Shown piece by piece: positions 37,226 through 47,564 of a stretch of 64,000 nucleotides of DNA. Under the pieces are notes generated by a model. It saw nothing but the letters and a program-made list of their open reading frames with translations. It did not search any database and had not been told where the DNA came from. The position numbers were made by a program, and so were the translations under genes. This stretch comes from Ophthalmolycus amberensis (lineage: Eukaryota > Chordata > Actinopteri > Perciformes > Zoarcidae), in the NCBI GenBank assembly GCA_024529925.1, contig JAFEUB010001103.1, positions 434,001 to 498,000 of the forward strand, read 5' to 3'. Position 1 is the stretch's first letter. Every line of letters starts with the position of its first letter.

Positions 37226-40200
37226 TCCGGGTAGAGGGAAAGTGTGTCACCCGCCTTTTGATTTCTTCTTCAAACACTTCTGGGCACTGGCCACCAAAAG
37301 TTTTCTTGATAACCTCTTGCTGACAAGCATATACAAGCTAGCAGGGCTTTCCAGATACGATCTGTGCATCATGCTTCACACCACTGCTGCTCTCAGAATG
37401 CATAACGCATTGCAGTCAACATAGAGATAGAAAGTGCTCCGGTGGCCGGGATGAGTCGGTGTAGTCGATGAAGTTGACGCTGCGTAAATATCTTTAAATT
37501 CATCTTTTCTCCTTGGAGTTGCTAAATGGGCCCCACTCATGAAGCCATACAGCCGTCTTTCTGCATCCTTATACATTCCATTGAGTAACGGTTTGAAGGG
37601 GAAACTGATTTTCAACCAGTTCTGTGTCTCTACAGCGCGGGCAGTGGCCTACATGCAGATGAACTGCATCAGCTCTCCTCCTCCATGCAGCAGTGCACGA
37701 GGCCCCCCCCCCCCCCCGCATCGAGTGACCTGAAAAGTCCGTTGTGTTCTGTGCGGGTGAGCTGGGGTGAACCGAAGTCCGGGTGCTGTTCATCTGCATG
37801 AAGGCTATACTGCCAGAGTTGCTTGCACTGCAGTGACACAGAGCAGGTGTGTTATGAAGATGTATGCAGCCTTGTCGAAAAATGCTATCGATCGTGAAAC
37901 AGGGTTAAGTCCACTGTAAGAATATGGGGAGCATATCTTGACACCCAATACAATATCTATCTCAGATTTTGTTTTTTGTGCTGCATTATACAATGACACA
38001 GCCTCCAGTTTGTCAAAATGAACTTAAATGAAATGTTCACTTTGATGGCGCCCCTAGAAAGCAATGTAACTCGCGATCTTCCACAGTGCAAAGCTTGTTC
38101 ATCTTTCTTTCTTTTTTTCTGTAAGTTGCTGCATGTATTTACCTCCACACTTTCACATCAACTTCTGAAAAGCGGCCCTTTCCTGCCTCAACAATTTGCC
38201 TCACCCTTGGGGTCCTCTCCCACATAATGCTCAGTGGACCAGCCAAAGCCTATAATCATCGTAATAAGCATATCCCTCAGCGCATGCACTTTGCGAGAGA
38301 TGTGCATGTTCACAATGAAAAGGCTAGATCTCAGACTTCAGCTTTTTTCTTTTTCCCCCGTCCTCTTCCATTTTTACTTTCAAAGTCAAAAGGATTTTTC
38401 AGAGAAGAGGTGCAGGCGATCTCCAATTAGAGGAGAAGGGAGGCGGAAAGTGTTAATTCTGGAATTTTAACAATAGACTTCTGGACTGAAATGCTCATTA
38501 GTTTTACTTTTGAGTCATTCAATCCAGTCTTATGGGAGTGACTAAAGGACAGCTAAGCTTTTGGCAAGTCAGAGTGAAACAATAGCCAGTCGTTGGCTTT
38601 ATATAGCTGTGTGTGTCATTGTGGGGTGTGAGTGAGGGAGTCAGACACATTACATACACTGTACAACGAGCTTTCCTGGAATTAAAAATGGGGTTAGAAA
38701 CAGGGTCAAGTTAGTCTGTCTGTAAAGTCTCTTCTCTGTATTTGATCATGGTGTCCTTCCATTCTTTTCGTCACATCTTTTTAAATGACTGGTGACAAAA
38801 TACAGAACATTATCAGTGTCCAACCAATCTCGATCGAGTGTTCAACGGAGCCGCTGGAAAATCAGAGGAGCGCTTACTTCTGCACGGAGCCGCAGCAGCT
38901 GTTGCTATAGAGACTGGAGGAGTTGTGGGCAGAAGTTTCTGTTGGATTCCTCTCCGGCGCCGTCTTATCAGGTCCTCGCTTTCCTTCGGCCTTTTGTTTC
39001 TTTTGTTCATATTTTGCAATGTAATATTATTGTGATTTAATATTTTTACGATTGTATTTGCTGCAAAAAATAAAGAAATAAACAAAACATAAAATGATCA
39101 GGAATAAATATTACCTTTCTGCAGCTTATATTGTTAAAACCTTTTTGTTGCATTGTCATTGTATCCCCTTTGTATGTGACCTGCATGTATAATATGTCAG
39201 CTAGCCGCTCTCAAAGCCCGTTTGATTGGATTGATGCATCTATAAGCGCCCGAGTTCAGAATGACGTTAACGTTTTACACTAAAACAGCAAATATCCCAC
39301 AAAAAAGTTGAAAGATTAACACAGGGGCAGATTTGGAAATTGGATCTTTTATTTTGCAGCATACAAATAACATGTACGTATATCACCATTCATGCGCATG
39401 TGCATCGACAGCAGCGGCAAAATGGCGGCTGGATACTAAACCACTCTCTGTGGTTCTCTAATCTGCAGGAATTGGTATAGATTTAGTTTTACTTATCTCC
39501 TAAGGCTGGAAATCGATCAATTTAAACTATTTATATTACTATGGATTTAATTGTGGAGCCCAAAAATAAGAGAAGATACAAAAAAAGAGGGAGAAAACAA
39601 CCTGGGAGGAGGTGTCAGGGAGGTTTTTTAATTACCACGGTGAACTTCTTTTTATTTCTGAAGATTGTGAACTACTCTATCGGATTCTTTGCTTTGCACC
39701 GGACGTGAGAAGACATGAAAGCCCTGAAAATTGTCAGAAGTGGTGTAGTCCAATTCCACTCCGAAAATATATCCTCTTCTGAAGGGCTTTGCGAACATCC
39801 GTCTAAAGGAAGACTGGGAGCTACAGTGGTGTTGGACTAAAGTAGGGCAGCGTGTGCAACTGGGAGTAAATGTGTTCTTAGCCTATCCCACTCTGAAGTA
39901 CTTGTGCTGAAGTGGAAGAGAGAGGCACATCTATCAGAAAACACTCAGCCAGATCCATAGCCCAAGGCAGCGCAGTATGAAACCTCCAACACCACAAAAC
40001 ACATCCATATTCCTGCCGGCCCAGAAGCCATTTCTTTCATGGTACGTACAGTAAGTACAGTCACTTATCCTCGTGACGCTCAGCTCATTGTCGAGACGCT
40101 TTAGTCCACTCACGTTCACCCTGGTTTGTAACAATAGTCTTCTTCCGTTCCGCGTGTCTGACTCCACATTTTGAAAGTGAAAATTATAATTCCACAAATT

Positions 40201-41639
40201 ACCAGTGTGAATCATACAAATACATCAGCAGCAACAAAATCCAGAGAAACTGCTACTTAAGTTACCGTTTGTGTTTCCTTGAAAGAAAGAAAAAGCAAGA
40301 GCTAATTGTGCTATTCTTATTGTATAATTACAGTAAAGTATAGTGGATGTAAGAATCTCACTAATCACATCAGATGCCGCCAGCTCTCTGCTTCTATTGT
40401 TGTAATTTAGCAACAAAGGTAGGAAAGAGAGAAAAAGGCTTTTATTATATGATGTGGAATACTATTGAGAGACAATGTTCATGCACCAAAGTAGGTTTAT
40501 TGAAAGACGTAGCCACAGTGGAATTATTTTGTTTGGGGGGGCGAAAAAAAACCCGAGTGAAGAGTAAGACAGAGATCATCGTCCTGTGAATATCATAAAA
40601 AAGAAAGAAAATTATAAGTTTTCTGGAATTGCAGAAGACATACAGGTACCGGTGACAGTGAAGAAAGAGGAAATGGGATTTCGGGGAGGTTCCTCAGAGG
40701 CGCTCCAATTTCACACTATCAAATTAAAGTGTCTATGTATCAGAGAATGGATGAGTGATATTCCTGCTCGGTGCGAGGTGGTCTGCAATTCCCATGAATA
40801 ATTTGAGTGTGTCACTGTGGGCGGTCCTTCTAAAGGAGATTGTGCGAGCAGGGGGCCGGGTAATGATAGATATACCAGGCTTCCCTTTCATCCCCCCTCT
40901 TCACCTTTACCGTGGGTTAACAGATGTGGATTCTAGGCGTGGGACAAAGCCGGTGACTGGATCTGAAAGTTTATTTTGGTAAATCTTTAGAAGTAGCCCT
41001 CAGAGTTTTGCCTGTCCTTTAGTTTTTGTCCTCATTTTGCATGCAGATTGTGGTATTCGGGGTCAAGCTATAGCAGCATTCGGGTGTTTGATATTTACTT
41101 CCGTAATCCAGATCTGAAAGCCTTGTTGGTGGAGAAGAAAATAGCCTGGAACAGCTTCGGCAGCGCAGAGAGAACTCCCACACAGCTTCACACTATCACT
41201 TGCTGCCAAGGTGGCAGCCATGGTGACAGGGGCTAAGAGGGGAGCCTGTCATTTGAACAGAGAGGCATGGGGGGGTGACGACACGGGGAGCAGGGACTCA
41301 ATAAATTGTGAGAGGGAGCCGCCAGACAAAATAAAATGAAAAAAAGAGGTGTGAGAGGCAAAGTGTTTTTTTTGTGGTTTAGGAACAGACAGATTAGTAA
41401 AAGAGATGCTGTTTTTTTCCTTTCCTCTCGAAGTCACGTTTAGAAACAACGTACACACAGACGAGCCAGCTCCTTGCAGTACTTATACACATATATGCAT
41501 GTATAAGGGGATTATGGCAAAGATTATTGTGATCAATATTGAGATCACTATTATTTATCAAGATAATGCATTGATTGCACATTTAATAAACAGAGCTCGG
41601 CTTTCACTTCCATGTTGTGCTACATTCCTGCTAATGGAC

Positions 41640-41995
41640 CAATTAGGGCTCCATGATATTTGGAAAAATAAACTGGCAATGCAATGTTTTTCTCCGCGAT
41701 ATATATTGCAAACAATACAGGAATATTTACCCTACGTTTTGTAGGCTACATTTTTAAGTTAAATGCATCAATCTGCAGCAAAAGTAAGATGCTATACAAC
41801 TAACTTTGCTTGTGTGTGCTAGTAAACTATATTTTAATCATAAACACATTGCTTGTTTTGAAATGAATGGTAATGACAGGGCAAAAAAGTCCCACCCACA
41901 AAGTACGGTTAGGCTCAGTGTGTCAAAACGGGTTGGGTGGGCTGCCGAAAACGCCACAGAACCATCCAAATATGTTGACTGCCATGTCACGTCTT
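41640..41995 (+). mobile_element. hAT-like miniature element, partly decayed
   Basis: It begins ATTAGGGCTCCATGATATTT near 41641, then shows GCAATGCAATGTTTTTCTCC and GCGATATATATTGC. This is the start of a well-known fish hAT-type MITE (TAGGGCTGCACGATAT). The inner part, GACAGGGCAAAAAAGTCCCA from about 41876, is shared with 5.05 kb. No right inverted repeat was identified, so the end is approximate. Confidence 0.55.
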
Positions 41996-41999
41996 GACT

Positions 42000-42850
42000 G
42001 GCTGTTAAATTAGGAAGCGCTTGATTTGAGATGCCACAGAATTTTCTGTAGGGAGCAGGCATGTTAGACGTCAATATTGCAGGCCAAATGTGTGCACACC
42101 ACTCAGACGTCCATCCCATGGTGAGCATGCTCCTCCTCCTCCCTCCGCCCTGCTCTGTTTGTCCCCCAAGGCTGAGAGTTGATGTGCGACTGACGGACAG
42201 CCTCGGACAGCCTGGTTAGACACACCGCACTCTGGGGAGGCCACCAACACTGAAACCGAATAGAGGGGGGTAGGATGAGTGGGATGAGCGAGGGGGCGGG
42301 GGGGGGGGGGGGGGTTAGCGGTGGAGGGAATGAAAGGAATCAGTGGAGATTGAGTTAGAATGAAGCAAACGCATTCTTCAGGTATGATTAATACCGAATG
42401 TGTCACTCCTCTTTCATTCCGTGCCAACTAGGTTCACACATAGGTTCACACATGCCCCGCTCGCACCCCTCCAAGGTCATATTCAGATCTGTTCTCTGTG
42501 ATAAACATTGATTAAAAAGTCGGGCAGGAACACAGCCATTTGTACTGTGTGGAGAAATAATTGTTCATGGACGTAGCCTCGATACAGTGTGTGCCGAATC
42601 CTGACAAAGTGATTAAGACTCCATTCAGCATTGGTCAGGAGGCTATTCAACACTCACAGTTAAATCTGAAAGGCAGGAATTTCTTTCTTTGAAAGGAATA
42701 AATAATTAAAAGCACCTTACATTGAGGTATCAAGGCTGCAGTTTGATTCAACTGAACTTCTTCTTTTTTTTTCTAGCTGCTTTTTACGTCTTTGAAGTTT
42801 TTTTTCTATGTTTGCACTTGTAAAGGTGTGCAGGACTTTTTTTGTGTGTT
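42000..42850. other. Non-coding stretch with G tract
   Basis: A 17-base G run lies at 42298-42314. Around 42480-42580 the sequence is non-repetitive and AT/GC mixed, possibly regulatory. No gene is seen. Confidence 0.5.
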
Positions 42851-42853
42851 TTT

Positions 42854-43684
42854 TTAAGCTGGGTATTGTTTCAAAAAAAAATGACAAGGTCGGTACCAAT
42901 ACCAGTGCCCCTAAAGTGATACCGACACCAATAGAGCACTTAATTCGATACCCCTCAAGTGAATTGAAGCTGTGTGTGTGTGCGCGTGTGTCCCACTGAG
43001 CACTGCACAGCGCTCATACTGCGGTTGTCGCTGATAACGCAGACCCACGGTGGCAGGGCCGCGTTGTGTAAAGTCATTCTCCGGATTAAATGAGTCAGTC
43101 CTATTTTTATTTCATTCAATCAACTGTCTTTAATGACTATAACACTTTGGTTTCGTTTGATTGCTGCTTAATAGTCCAGTTATTTAAATGTATTAATCAT
43201 TATTTGTGTGTGGCGATGGGAGAGCAAATGTTTTTTGAAGGCTAAACACCAGCAAATATGGATTGAAGTAGAATATTTGGTTAGATAAAAACATGTTGTG
43301 AATTCTGGAAATGATTACATCTCTCTCTTTTTTTTGCAATAACTGTTGACTGACTTTTGGACTTTAGAGCACTCTGTCTCAAACAATCACAATAGCAATA
43401 CACAGAAACATTCTGGGTCAGATTCGGAGATGCTTCAAACTCATGGTGTGAGCTGTACCGGAGGGAAATTAGAGCTGGATGGAGCAAGAGATAAGGTGAT
43501 GCTGCAACTTTCTACCGTCCATTCCACTCACATACTTGACAACAAGTTGTTGTCGTTTCCTCTAGATCTGGTCACAGAAAGGATCGATTGCCGATTTCGT
43601 TGGACTGTTGAAATCTTAAAACTACCCGATACTGTGTTATTCCGGTCAAGACCCTAAATGTAGAGTCCCAACACCCAGCCCTAG
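42854..43684 (+). mobile_element. hAT-like non-autonomous element
   Basis: The left end reads AAGCTGGGTATTG (from about 42856). The right end reads CAACACCCAGCCCTAG (43669-43684), whose reverse complement CTAGGGCTGGGTGTTG matches it as an imperfect terminal repeat. The flanks GTGTTTTT (42846-42853) and GTGTTTAG (43684-43691) agree at 6 of 8 positions, compatible with a decayed 8-bp hAT target duplication. GGTCGGTACCAATACCAGTG near 42888 fits fish repeats of this type. There is no transposase frame. Confidence 0.5.
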
Positions 43685-43889
43685 TGTTTAGGATTGCTTA
43701 TGTGTAGGGATGAAACTATACCACTTTTTTTCACACCAAGTACATCTACAAGTACCTGCATTTGAGTGTGTGCTGATACAGAGTACCGATCTGAGAACAA
43801 AATAGTGCCATTACAGTGCTAACAACGATTTAAAAACATGTTCAATTTTCATCTTTGTTGCAAATTAGATAAGAAGAAAGATCAACACA

Positions 43890-44235
43890 TCTGTCTGGTA
43901 AATAAGAGCCAGAATATCAGCTAGAAGTCAGTGAGCTTAGCTTAGCACAAAGACTGGGAACAAGGGGAAACAGCTGAACCTCATTAGATAACAAATAACT
44001 TGAGGTTTTGTAGGGGGGTTATGTGCCGGACTATTTTGTTACCTTTGGAGAGAGCCCTGTTTCAAGTCTTGGTGCTGAACCAAGCTAACCAGCTGCTGTT
44101 GGTAACCTTCCCCAGACAGGTATGAGAGTGGCATCCATCTCTCATCCAACTATGGAAGCACAAATATGTGCCTTTCTCAAAATGTCGACAATTCTTCTAA
44201 ACAAGTTGACAAAGTTTGACATATTTCACTTAAAC
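43890..44235 (+). mobile_element. Common teleost MITE fragment
   Basis: GAGCTTAGCTTAGCACAAAG, GACTGGGAACAAGGGGAAAC, TTATGTGCCGGACTATTT, CCAGCTGCTG, GAGAGTGGCATC and TCTCAAAATGTCGACAATTC occur in the order known from a very abundant fish TTAA-type MITE. I recall this order rather than having aligned it. Ends are not defined. Confidence 0.55.
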
Positions 44236-45078
44236 TCAGGCATGTTATTGCCACAGGTTTGGGCATTTTTCAAATGATACGTTATGCATTATGTATGCTG
44301 TTCATGGGATGTGGCCGTGTATCTATAAACCTATCTCGTACACTCACATTCACCAAATACACTCATCTGTTCCTTCATTCAACAATATACATCAGTTTGA
44401 TTCATACCTCCACGTATCACTCTGCCTGAACAACATCATTCTCTGCATCCTCAGATGCCGGAGCCATAAATCACCCGTCAGAAATGTGCCATCTTTACAG
44501 CCACTCTCAGTCCTTGGCCTCTAATCACCTTCTCCACATCTCCCGTTGCTCTCCTTCATCTCCTTTATCAAAGACCTGGCCTTTTTTAATCCAGCATGCC
44601 TCCGTGGTCACATTCAGTCATGAGTGTCCTGGAAATCCACCCCATCTCCTCTTCAAATCCATGCAAATCACAACATCTAAGAGTAGCAGAGCTTCCTCTG
44701 AGACAGAATTATGCATATGGGGATTGGACAAGTGAAGGGAGAGGGGGGGGGGGGGCATGTACACCCTCCACTTCTCTCTCATCCTTAGCTCTGTTTATGT
44801 CATGCTTCTCTTCAAAAGATCTCTCCCGTTCTTATAAGTTGGGCAAATTTGGCACAGTTTGGCGATGTTAAGTGAGCTAGAGACAGTGAGGGGGAGAAAG
44901 AGAAAAGTCCCGGGCATCTTGGAAAGATAAAATATTGTGTCTGTGATCCAGGGGGTTGGCTAAGTGCTGGGGTTTACACAGTGTGAGCGTATGGGTGCAG
45001 AGAGGATGAAGGATAAGTGTAGGATGACTAGAGCGGATTGACATTACACACGCATATTGTATGAATGGAAGTGCGCAC
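44236..45078. other. Non-coding stretch, no gene seen
   Basis: No domain is recognised. A G run lies at about 44743-44755. Short frames at 44291-44871 look fortuitous. Confidence 0.5.
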
Positions 45079-45079
45079 G

Positions 45080-45230
45080 CGCACACACACACACACACAC
45101 GGTTTAGAGCAGGGGTCTCAAACTCATCTTCACTCTGGGCCACATTAGCATCACGGTTGCATTTGCATAATCCAACGTGAAGTATTTCATGTGTTTTAAA
45201 GCCACGTTTAAAGTCTTCAATGTACTCACA
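45080..45230 (+). mobile_element. CA microsatellite and hAT-like repeat fragment
   Basis: A CA run (about 45080-45100) is followed by GCAGGGGTCTCAAACTCATC, TTCACTCTGGGCCACATTAG and CATCACGGTTGC. The CAGGGGT(C/G)TCAAACTCA...GGGCCAC start is typical of a vertebrate-wide hAT-derived repeat. It is cut off at about 45233 where the next element begins. Confidence 0.5.
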
Positions 45231-45233
45231 ATC

Positions 45234-45435
45234 AGTGGCGGCTGGTGGAAAATGTTCTAGGTAGGGTTGTGCCACATCCAATCAATTTCAGCAAACATCC
45301 CAGAATGATTTAATGCAAAAAAAAATGAAGGTATCAAACACGCATTACTACTTTACAGTTAAATATTTAACATTTATTCCAACATGAAAGAAAGCAGTAA
45401 ATAACACTTAACACTTGAACAAACACATCAGGACA
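45234..45435 (-). mobile_element. MITE, inverted relative to the 36.4-kb copy
   Basis: It starts at the shared terminus CAGTGGCGGCTGGTGGAAAA (45234) and is the reverse complement of 36395-36536 through about 45375, then continues beyond the homology. The minus strand is assigned only to mark that it is inverted with respect to the 36.4-kb copy. Confidence 0.7.
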
Positions 45436-45462
45436 TCGTATTTTTGTCCCCCTCACAAGCAA

Positions 45463-45603
45463 TTCAGTATAATATAATAATATATATATCATATAATAAT
45501 ATTCTGTATAATATAATAATATATATATCATATAGTAATACACACTATAATATAAAACACAGACATATATATATATATAATTATTTATTTATAACTATAT
45601 ATC
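45463..45603. repeat. AT-rich degenerate repeat array
   Basis: Repeated TATAATATAATAATATATATATC-like words occur (two copies about 50 bp apart near 45470 and 45520), followed by TA runs. It separates the MITE from the Gag remnant. Confidence 0.8.
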
Positions 45604-45609
45604 CATTTG

Positions 45610-46110
45610 CAGGTGCTTCTTATCCCTTAGACCGCTGTGCTCGTTGAAAATAACATGGAGTCTGGCGTGATAGTCTGCTACAGTTTCACCAGGCTTTTGC
45701 TTGCATGATGTTATTTTTGTCATGTTGATTCTCGGCGGGAAAGCAATTGTCAAAGCTGTAACCAGTAGGTAATCATGTCTCCATATGCAGCGTTGTCAGC
45801 GTGATCCCAGTTGGTTTGTATCTGTCTGGCATTTCCTTGACATGCTGCTCGAACCTTGGCATAGTTGGCTGGGCAATGTTTCTTCATGAGGAGGCATCTG
45901 AGTTCTCCTTCAGTGGGGCTAAACTCACGGCAGAATACGATAACTTCATCACCAAACTTTGTGCCTGATACTTGGGGGTCTGGCAGATGTGCCAGGGCGT
46001 CGGTCATGTCTCTGTCAGTCCAGGGTCTGTGGACTATCATTGCTCCATCTGGACCTGCCACTTGGACCATCGGGAATGAGAGTTCAGGTCTTTCCTCGTC
46101 GTCGTCTGTT
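45610..46110 (-). pseudogene. gag: Endogenous retroviral Gag capsid remnant
   Basis: On the minus strand, an acidic linker leads into PMVQVAGPDG, then HRPWTDRDM and FCREFSPTEGELRCLL (frame 45750-46070, 106 codons). After a frame break, KPGETVADYHARLHVIF follows at about 45640-45705. The order (proline start of capsid, two helical blocks, then the C-terminal capsid helix with the RL-type segment) fits the capsid of gamma/epsilonretrovirus-like Gag proteins of fish. It is broken by a frameshift near 45735 and ends at the AT-rich array. No protease or pol follows, so it is an isolated fragment. Its orientation is opposite to the provirus at 49-57 kb. Confidence 0.65.
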
Positions 46111-46199
46111 CATGGTCCTCGTCCACTTCTGGTGTCACATGAGTGGTTGTACGAACATCTCACTGCGTCTCCAGTTGTTCCCAGGTCCTCATGTGACTT

Positions 46200-46440
46200 G
46201 TCTGTTCAATATAAAACTACCACCAAGGCTGAGTTGGAGATATTTGAGAATCTCTGTCTGGCTCTGTCAGAGATAAACAGGATCAAAGCAGCCCAGAAAA
46301 AGACAGAAGATCTGTTAGGAGCTGAGCGTTCTCTTCGGCAGCACGAGAAGTGCATCCATCAGGCCACCGAAGAAGATCTTCAGAACCGCATCACCAACAT
46401 GCAGCAGAAGAAGAAAAAATGGTTCAAACTCTTCTAATGC
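46200..46440 (+). CDS. 3'-terminal-looking coiled-coil coding segment, unidentified
   Basis: From about 46200 to the TAA at 46435-46437 the plus-strand frame (the last ~78 codons of the open frame that begins at 45865) encodes an amphipathic, Lys/Glu/Gln-rich helix with regular hydrophobic spacing (ENLCLALSEINRIKAAQKK and on), ending in KKKKWFKLF. Codon choice and lack of repeats make this look like real coding sequence. The part of that frame before about 46190 only mirrors the minus-strand Gag and is not credible. It may be a last exon, a processed pseudogene fragment or a captured piece of an element. I do not recognise the protein, and no clear poly-A tail follows. Confidence 0.35.
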
Positions 46441-46466
46441 CTGGCTCCCTACTATCAAAACATCAG

Positions 46467-46660
46467 ACAGTAAAACACTGATGGGGTACATTTTACGACA
46501 CGGGTACTTCTACTTTTGGTACTTTAAGTACATCTTGCTGAATATAACATAATTGACTAAGGTTTTGAATGCAGGACTTTTACTCGTCGTGGATTGTTTC
46601 ATCAGTATGGTATTAGTACTTTTACTGTAGTGAAGGATCTGAATCATTTTTCCTCCACTA
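46467..46660 (+). mobile_element. Right end of the CAGTGGTGGAA-type MITE
   Basis: TTTTGAATGCAGGACTTTTA, GGTATTAGTACTTTTACTG, AGTGAAGGATCTGAAT and a terminal TTCCTCCACTA (46650-46660) match the right half of a very common fish MITE whose left end (CAGTGGTGGAAAG...) occurs at 62750. The left part is missing here. It abuts the hairpin array directly. Confidence 0.65.
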
Positions 46661-47172
46661 ATTACTTGTAAGTGAGTTTGGCAAACAGTTAATATACAAA
46701 CAGTGGTTCTTACCCTGGCTCCAGATCCTTGACCGGAATAAGGATCTGGAGCCAGGGTTAGGAACCACTGTTTGTATGTTAACTGACTTACTTGGCAAAC
46801 AGTTAATATACAAACAGTGGTTCCTAACACTATAGCTCCAGATCCTTGACCGGATTAAGGATCTGGACCCAGGGTTCGGAACCACTGTTTGTACATTAAC
46901 TGTTTTCCAAGTAAGTCCTTACTTGGCAAACAGTTAATATACAAACAGTGGTTCTTACCCTGGTTCCAGATCCTTGACCGGATTAAGGATCTGGAGCCAG
47001 GGTTAGGAACCACTGTTTGTATATTAACTGACTTACTTGGCAAACAGTTAATGTTTAAACAGTGGTTCCGAAACCTGGCTCCGGATCCTTGACCGGATTA
47101 AGGATCTGGAGCAAGGGTTAGGAACCACTGTTTGTATACTGTTTGTTCCGAACCCTGGCACCAGATCCTTAA
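46661..47172. repeat. Tandem array of large hairpin units
   Basis: Four units start at GCAAACAGTT or its equivalent at 46681, 46795, 46926 and 47040 (spacings 114, 131, 114), and a fifth partial unit runs to about 47172. Each unit is itself an inverted repeat. A left arm of up to about 45-48 bp (ACAGTT..., CAGTGGTTC, CCTGGCTCCAGATCCTT) is followed by a ~9-base spacer (GACCGGATT) and the complementary arm (AAGGATCTGGAGCCAGGGTT, AGGAACCACTG, TTTGTA). Arms differ by a few substitutions between units. This is neither a gene nor a simple microsatellite. The mixed frames at 46510-47313 are shadows of it. Confidence 0.9.
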
Positions 47173-47174
47173 GT

Positions 47175-47560
47175 CAAGGCTCTGACTGTGGTTTGTGCTT
47201 ATGCACCAAACAGCAGTACGGAGTATCCGGCCTTCTTGGAGTCGGTGGGAGGGGTCCTGGAAAGGGCGCCGCCTACCGACTCCATAGTTCTCCTGGGGGA
47301 CTTCAACGCTCACGTGGGCAATGACGGAGAAACCTGGCGGGGGGTGATTGGGAGGAACGGCTTGCCCGATCTGAACCCGTATGGTGTTTTGTTATTGGAC
47401 TTCTGTGCTTGCCACGGTTTGGCGATAACGAACACCATGTTCGAACATAAGGTGGCTCATAAGTGTACCTGGTACCAGAACACCTTAGGCCGGATATCAA
47501 TGATCGACTTTGTAATCGTATCATTTGATTTGCGGCCGTATGTCTTGGACACAGCTTGGA
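47175..47560 (+). pseudogene. Rex3 retrotransposon, endonuclease domain (5'-truncated)
   Basis: The frame 47188-47778 opens inside the apurinic-type endonuclease domain of a non-LTR retrotransposon: VVCAYAPN, LLGDFNAHVG, the IGRNGLPDLN loop and the SMIDFVIV block are present. These correspond to the later catalytic motifs, so the N-terminal half of the endonuclease is missing, as usual for 5'-truncated LINE copies. After PYVLDT (about 47553) the linker toward the reverse transcriptase is almost entirely deleted, and the sequence resumes near 47570 in a different frame (WEEFGEAMEKDF-type segment). It is therefore non-functional. The assignment to Rex3 comes from the downstream RT. Confidence 0.8.
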
Positions 47561-47564
47561 CACA

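Larger units (their letters stand above)
36762..41635. other. Non-coding stretch, no gene seen
   Basis: A CA run at 37017-37054, a 26-base C run (37200-37225) and a C run near 37694-37707 are the clear repeats. Frames at 37008-37615 cross these. A short frame starting at ATG 39541 (56 codons, very basic) is unassigned. No exon with convincing splice sites and conserved protein was recognised. Confidence 0.5.

Noticed and set aside
39541..39711. 56-codon basic frame as a LINE ORF start
   Set aside because: Only a general basic character; no motif continues downstream.
45865..46190. First half of the 190-codon plus-strand frame
   Set aside because: It is antisense to the convincing minus-strand Gag capsid remnant. 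Only the last ~78 codons look like independent coding sequence.
46661..47172. CRISPR-like or integron-like repeat array
   Set aside because: The units are themselves whole palindromes, there are no unique spacers and no cas genes, and the setting is vertebrate repeats.
46510..47313. Repeated ~70-105 residue frames sharing VVPNPGSRSL and HCLYINCLP words
   Set aside because: They are translations of the tandem hairpin units, in both orientations, not a repeat protein.
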